DNA of 64,000 bases from Ceriagrion tenellum (taxonomy: Eukaryota > Arthropoda > Insecta > Odonata > Coenagrionidae), in NCBI GenBank assembly GCA_963169105.1, contig OY720632.1, forward strand, positions 57,321,136-57,385,135, in the 5' to 3' direction. A program made the position numbers and the translations under genes. The notes under the pieces were generated by a model. It searched no databases. It was not told the DNA's origin and worked only from the letters and a program-made list of their open reading frames with translations. The stretch's first letter is position 1. Every line of letters starts with the position of its first letter. Positions 58,151 to 64,000 of this stretch are shown one piece after another.

Positions 58151-61100
58151 ACAAATTTTTATATAAGAAAAAATTTATATAATCTGCAATTTTGCTTATT
58201 TTCAATTGCTACCATAATTTAATCAGTGGTTATGAGGAAGTAATGTCACTCTATCTTGTATCTTTCAAATTATATATTTCCAGCTTCTAAAAATAACTTA
58301 TCTTCCCACCATGATGATCTTAAACTTCCCAGCATCTTCCATTTACGTGGAAAGCACCCTTTGTGACCTTATTTACTCTTCCGGATCATTTCGTGTCGCG
58401 TTCATTCCTCTATATATACCGTTTATATTCCTTGCAGAGATCTACTGCTGTCTAATTATACTTCTATGTCTACTTTCATTTTTTTTCTAAAAACTTTTCC
58501 CTCCTTAATCTCTCTCTCTTGGTATTTCAATCAATAAAATTCGGGATGAACATGTTTCAAGGAATCATGGTATGTTAATTATTGTTTAGTGGTGTTAGTT
58601 AAGAATACGTACGTAATTTGGAGTGTGTTTTCCACCATGATGACTCTCACGTTATGTTTTTCGCATGATTGTTTCTCAATTAAAGAACTTATGATTAATA
58701 TATGAACGTATCAAATTTTAGTAGCATGCAATTGACGTTTAACATCAAATTACATGGCATTGAAAAAAATGAATTGAAAATCCACTCGTCTGCTACTTAA
58801 ACTTGTCATTGCCCCAAATTAAGTCACATCTGCCTCACCTAAAGGTTTACAAGGGGAGACTGTATCTGTCGAATGTTTGAATACTCAAATGCGCTAAATG
58901 ACGGACGATTAGTCGGACGAGCACTAAAAGTTGGAAGGGAGTGACCAGGGTGAAATGCATTAAAAGGACTACCGGGATCGACTGTGGTGTGGATTGGTAC
59001 CTAATGACTGAATCTGGTGCAGCCCTCTCAGACTACCCGATCCATTCACCATGGAGAGAGGGGATTCGTTTATTTATTTGAAGTGAGGGGTACGCGCTTG
59101 ACTTTGAAAATGATTTGAGTTTTGAGTCCATGCCTTATTTGAACACCCTATGACGCACACCAATCCCGCTCGCCTACTTTATCCATCACACTTATACCTC
59201 TCTCTTCCTATCTCCCTCACGCTTTCGAGCGCGTATTCTCCCTCTCCAGTGACATCTGTTGGATCGGAATGACAGTTATTATGATGCAGGAACTCGCGCT
59301 ATATTTCACTTTTCTCGTTCTAAAGTTTAAGGTAGCTTTATTGCTTCTGCTGCGTTTCGCAGAATTAACACCTTTTTTATGACTCGACAAAAAGATACTG
59401 CTTTATTTTCTGCTCGATTCCTTTATCGCTTTGAATGGAATAGATACTCAGTGACGAGATTTTGCTTTCGTTGCTCTTCATATGTAATTTTCTGAAGGAA
59501 TCACCTCTCTGGAACGTTTTAGGATTGTGGGATTCTGCATCACAAATCTCCTAGAAACTTTCAAGGGTATCTAGTATTTTGGCTACTGAATTCCTTCAGC
59601 AAGCTATCGAAATTAACAAGACCATTTTTCTCTGCTGTCTAGTACGCTTCGTGGGAAATTCTATGCCTGCTAAAAGTCCGGTAGCAAACGATTAGGAATG
59701 ATCTGTTTGGGAGTACTACCAGAGCTATAAGGTTTACAGGATTAATATATGCTGTTTTGAGTTTATTTTAATGCATTAACTTATAGAATAGCAAAATATG
59801 CATTTTTCGTTAATGATTTAGTTACTTAGACTATATATTATTAATGACTTTTCCCCTAAGCATACCGATCTAACCTTCTCATCTTGCTGCATGCCATATC
59901 AGGTGAACGTTTTTCCACCGTATCATGCGACATGCAAGCATTCCCGTCTCATTGTTGGCTGATCTAATGATTACTTGCTTTACAATGGCAGAGTCTTCTT
60001 TTATTCATTTCGGACATTTATGACTTGATCGTCACTTCTCTACTCTCCCTTATTGGGGATCCTTAATCGTTGTGTCTGACGACTATGGTGATACAATTTC
60101 TCACCATTCGTTCTCCTTAAATAACAATTTATTGGGCATCTTGGTTGACTACTTACGGGATTAATGGATTTGATCGAGTTGGAATCAATATTCATGACTT
60201 GGTTGATTCCAGAGTTTTGGAGGGAAATGAGCATCGTTTCTGTACTTTTTTTGCAAATTATTTTTCGTTTATTGCCTAAGGTTTCAGCGTTTTGGGCCAC
60301 CCTCAATCTAAGAGCATTAATTTTGTTTAATCATCGTACTTAAGATTTTTACGTGAATTATGAATTAGATAAACACTTTTAAATCAACGCTTTCTGCATG
60401 GGGGGAATGAGAATGAGTCAAGAATGGTAATGTTTTGCAAATGACGTTAATATTCTATGATGCTGATGGAAAGGGTTGCGGATGGAGGAGAGGCAGAGGG
60501 AGGGAGGAGAGGAATGCTTTGGGTTGAAGAGAGGGAGGATGTGCTGGCATTGTACAAATGTTAATGGAGAGATTTTTTATACTCATCGTAAAGATTTTGA
60601 GTTATTACCCGAAGTAGTTAAGATAATCTCCGGCTTTAATCAGCTCGTATATTTTCATGTAACCTTCCTTCCCTTTTATCCCGTGGCCATACTTTTTTCT
60701 TTTTTGACTTGCTCAAATTAATCCCCACCATACACACTGAATTAACTCCAGTTTTAACTGTTTTCCGCTGACGTTTGCTGGTTAAAAATGCAATTACCTA
60801 TTAGAATATGTTACATTTAATTATATGCTGATTTTTTCTGACATTCAAAAATCCAACTGGAAATAAATGAATTTGTTTGACCATCTATTCCAATCGACTC
60901 ATGCAAATCGATATGGCAAAATACACACACTTAATTCCTCAAATTCTAATCACTTCTTTGCCATACGCATCGGTTGTTCGGGATCCTTGTGTTTCTGTAC
61001 CATCTGACTCACATGTTTAAATGAGGTCCGAAGGCGGCAATATTTTTTTCTCAATCTTTTTTTTCCGTTTTCCTTTTATTCCAGTTTTCAGTCAAAGATA

Positions 61101-61881
61101 CAGCATCAAAGCTTGCTCATTTAATTATGCCATTCTTCCCAAAAAAACGCCGTTCGTCATTCTCTCTCCTTCTCTCAGACCCAATTTTACTATCTTGTTT
61201 TTCACGGTCTCTTTATTGAAATCAATTTCAGATTTTGTTCCGAATCTTTCGGTCCCTTCGGCTACAAATTCTTGCCTTTTCATTTGCTTTTTTTTAATCC
61301 CCATATCCCGCTTTTCTCCTAGCATTTTCAAAGAGTGAAAACTCTTGCAAGGAGGTATGAATGGATGAGGAGGAAATAAAAGTATGTGAAACGTTTCAAC
61401 ACGGACTCAGGGAGAGTGGAAGGGAAGAGGCGGCTGCGTGTTGGAGAGGATCGTTGCCTTTCAGAGAATCGCTCACTTCTTAATCACTCGGAAGAGAGGG
61501 GTTGAAACAATGCAATGGGAGTTCCTCTGGTTCGTCATTCACCCTCCATCTACTCCTCTTATCTCCTCAGCATCTCACCACGTCTAGACCATCCTTCGTC
61601 TTGTCTTCGGCCAGTTCATGGCATCACCCTCCAGTATCACTCTCTCACCCCCTTGATGTCCTCCGGTTGATTCCGTCTCTTCTTGAGAAGAATGCGCAGT
61701 TAAATAAGAGATTAAGGGTAGTCGATAGAGAGTACATGATAGAGGAAATTGAAGTAGTCGTAGTAGTTAAGGAGACGTCGGTATGAGGTGAAATAAATGC
61801 GACCCAAAATAAAGACCCTCTCAAGAGGGGTCTTTATGGATGTAGCGACTATGATGGCGTAATTGCGCTGGATTCAATTCT
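58151..61881. other. Gene-free stretch
   Basis: Nothing recognised. A C/T-rich tract at about 61540-61680 and a hairpin at 61811-61835 (AAAGACCCTCT / AGAGGGGTCTTT, one-base asymmetry) precede the satellite-like array. Confidence 0.45.
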
Positions 61882-62420
61882 GAGATCTCACAAGGTGTAT
61901 AATAAAAATCTACGGCTGTGTGAAGAATGATGTGACAAAATAAAAGCATTTATTATAAGGCACGTTGCGAGATATTTAAAAAGTATTTCCGAGTTACAAT
62001 ACATGTGCATTGCTTAAACTCGGGTGCACTTATGACGAGGGGTCATTTGGAGATCTCGCTAGGTGCATATAACAACAATATTCAAAGTAATCGTGAAAAT
62101 AAAGTAACAAAAGTGCTAAAATTTATCGTTATGCATATGGCAAAATATTTTAAAAATATTTCCGAGCTGTATATGACGTGCATTGCTGAGATAAAAGAGT
62201 ATTTTGACGCGGGATCATTTTGGAGATATCGCTGGGTACATAAAACAACTATATTCAAAGTAATGGTGAGGAAGAATGCCACAAAATGCAAACGCTTAAT
62301 AACAGGAACATTTTTAAATGTTCTTAAAATATTTCCGACTTGCAATTCATGTTCTTCGCTGAGACTAGTGTATTAATGACAAAAGGCCATTTCGGAGATC
62401 TTACTAAGTAGGTAGACCAA
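61882..62420. repeat. Satellite-like tandem array, about 170-bp monomers
   Basis: Monomers start at GAGATCTCAC (61882), GAGATCTCGC (62050), GAGATATCGC (62223) and GAGATCTTAC (62395), giving periods of 168, 173 and 172 bp. Shared blocks include ATATTCAAAGTAAT, TTTAAAAATATTTCCGA / TTAAAATATTTCCGA, TGCATTGCTGAG and CATTTCGGAGAT-like ends. Three diverged units and a partial fourth are present. A frame at 62005-62376 runs through the repeat and is not a gene. Confidence 0.82.
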
Positions 62421-64000
62421 AGAGGCCCTTTTGTTTGTAAAAATGCAGCTTTGTCATGGCATGAGACAACCTTGGAGGAAAGAAGAGAAAAGTTTTGTAT
62501 TTCAAATCACCTTCTACTTACAGATTCCTTCTTGAAAAGATGGAACTTCCAGCTACACAAACAGTTAGGCACTGGATTGGGGGCTCCAGAAAATTCATGC
62601 CTTGAATAAATAAGTTTTTTATTTAGCTGCTCTTAAGATTGCTACAATGACTGTTATGTGCCGTGAATGTGTGATTCTCCTTGATGAAATGTCGATTAAG
62701 TCCCATTGAGAATATTCATCTGCAATGGACGTAATAGAGGGGTTTGAGGATATTGGGAATCTTGAGAGAACTAAGAAATTAGGGATGTATGCTGGAGTGT
62801 AAGGGGACTTCTTTACCAGTGGAAATTGGCCTTAGGATATTCTATATCTGAACATGGATTAAGTAGTGTCAAGATAAAGGAGCTGCTAAATGTATTAATG
62901 TTGCAACTGGTGTCCGTCAAATTGGAGCCAAGAGCATTTGTATGTGACTAAGCAAGTACAAACCAAAAGGCCATGTCCCAGTTGGGTGTTTCACCAGAGA
63001 ACCCTTATTTGAAAGTGGGTGAAAGGAAAATATGTAGTTTGTATTATGTGCCTCATCTTGTAAAATCCCCAAGAAATAATTTCTTGAAAAGTGATTTTAT
63101 ATTAGTCAATGAAACCGTCTCATTTGAGAATATTCGCCTAGTATGTATAATTGATTCCTCCAGTTCATAAGTAAGAGCATTATGCAAACTTCTCGGATTT
63201 CACTACATCAGCCTAGACCATTCCAATCATACATCATTAGTTTTCCCATCTTGCATGGGTTTTGAGGCCAGCTAACTTCAGTCTGAGTTAAAGCAATGAG
63301 TAACCTTGAGAGACTTTAGATGATCCAAAAAGGTTTCTCAGGGTCAATACAAAGTTGCGCCAATACTAATTCATTCAAACTCGGAATGTATGAAGGACGC
63401 ATTATATTGATTTGGGACGCAGTATTCCTTTAAAAAGAGCTGATTTTCCCCTCACGTTGCGGTCGATACCTTTTCTGCCACATATCATGTTTCGGACGCT
63501 TGTAGTTCAACCCACTGGAAATAAATGGTATTTGACTTCTTTCGCCCCATTAAAAGCATTCGACGGGTGCTTCCAAATTATTCGAAGCGCGACGAGGCTT
63601 TTCTTTCTCGTGCAGCAAGTATTTGAAACCTGAGCGTCATTCTCAGCAACAAACCACCCCACCCACCCGGAACTTCGCTAAGGGTTACTGAAGACTACTT
63701 CATTGAGGCGAGCGTCGATAGACGGACAAGCAGAGGAGACAGCGCAAGCAGAGATATTTTTCAGTTTTTAGCGGCCTCGCCGTAAATTCTTGGAGGAAAA
63801 AAATCTTATTAACCCTTAAGTATGTCGCATTTTTCTCCCAGGAGGAGGAATTGGATAGCAGGTTTGTTAAAGGCAAATTTTGTCACAAAATTACTCGAAT
63901 AGGTGTTGCGCTTTTAACTTTCATCGATTGAACTTTTATTTGATGTTTAAATGTAAACAAACCCTATTTCTCACTACCATTAAACGAAATTCATCAAATT
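62421..64000. other. Gene-free stretch to the window end
   Basis: No gene recognised. TTTTTCTCCCAG at about 63830-63841 is an acceptor-like tract followed after 20 nt by a weak GTTTGT donor; this is too weak to call an exon. Confidence 0.45.

Noticed and set aside
62005..62376. 123-codon frame
   Set aside because: It runs through the tandem ~170-bp repeats.
63830..63862. Possible 20-nt microexon after TTTTTCTCCCAG
   Set aside because: The donor GTTTGT is too weak, and no host gene is visible to test frame.
1..64000. CRISPR array, bacterial operon, prophage or virus
   Set aside because: No regularly spaced direct repeats with unique spacers, no ribosome-binding-site/ORF organisation and no viral structural or replication proteins; the element proteins and introns are eukaryotic.

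Overview
This window looks like non-coding, repeat-bearing nuclear DNA from a large-genome animal, most probably an arthropod. It is AT-rich and its open frames are short and unrelated to known families. The only recognisable proteins belong to transposable elements. There are no operons, no ribosome binding sites, no convincing host coding exon and no functional tRNA or rRNA gene. The arthropod assignment is an inference from the element types (Penelope-like elements with hammerhead motifs, a BED-type hAT, an RTE/Jockey-like LINE, tRNA-derived SINEs).

Layout. 0-10 kb is unannotated DNA with pyrimidine-rich tracts, a 133-bp tandem duplication (2791-3008) and a strong acceptor/donor junction at 6673/6674. 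10.25-11.0 kb holds a 5'-truncated Penelope-like element on the minus strand, with an open GIY-YIG endonuclease frame and a hammerhead-like core in its tail. 14196-19154 is a complete but dead hAT transposon with related terminal repeats and a 6/8-matching 8-bp target duplication. Its transposase pseudogene (minus strand) keeps a recognisable intron. A second 1.75-kb element (15332-17085), full of TAGATATCTA-type palindromes, is nested inside it, and a GC-rich minisatellite occupies the place where the N-terminus should be. 19-34 kb is mostly unremarkable, with one tRNA-like SINE and a dispersed repeat pair. 34.9-41.2 kb contains two palindromic elements, each built from two inverted hammerhead-like cores, and a second decayed Penelope-like endonuclease. 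A further SINE lies at 42.5 kb, a second strong junction at 55228/55229, a LINE 3'-end pseudogene at 57.8-58.1 kb and a three-copy ~170-bp satellite-like array at 61.9-62.4 kb.

How it fits together. The two strong junctions each have a pyrimidine tract and AG directly followed by GTGAGT, and each has a good donor exactly 70 nt downstream. That is what recursive-splicing (ratchet) sites in a very long plus-strand intron would look like. If so, most of the window is a giant intron, which would explain why it lacks genes and tolerates element insertions. This is an inference from sequence context only.
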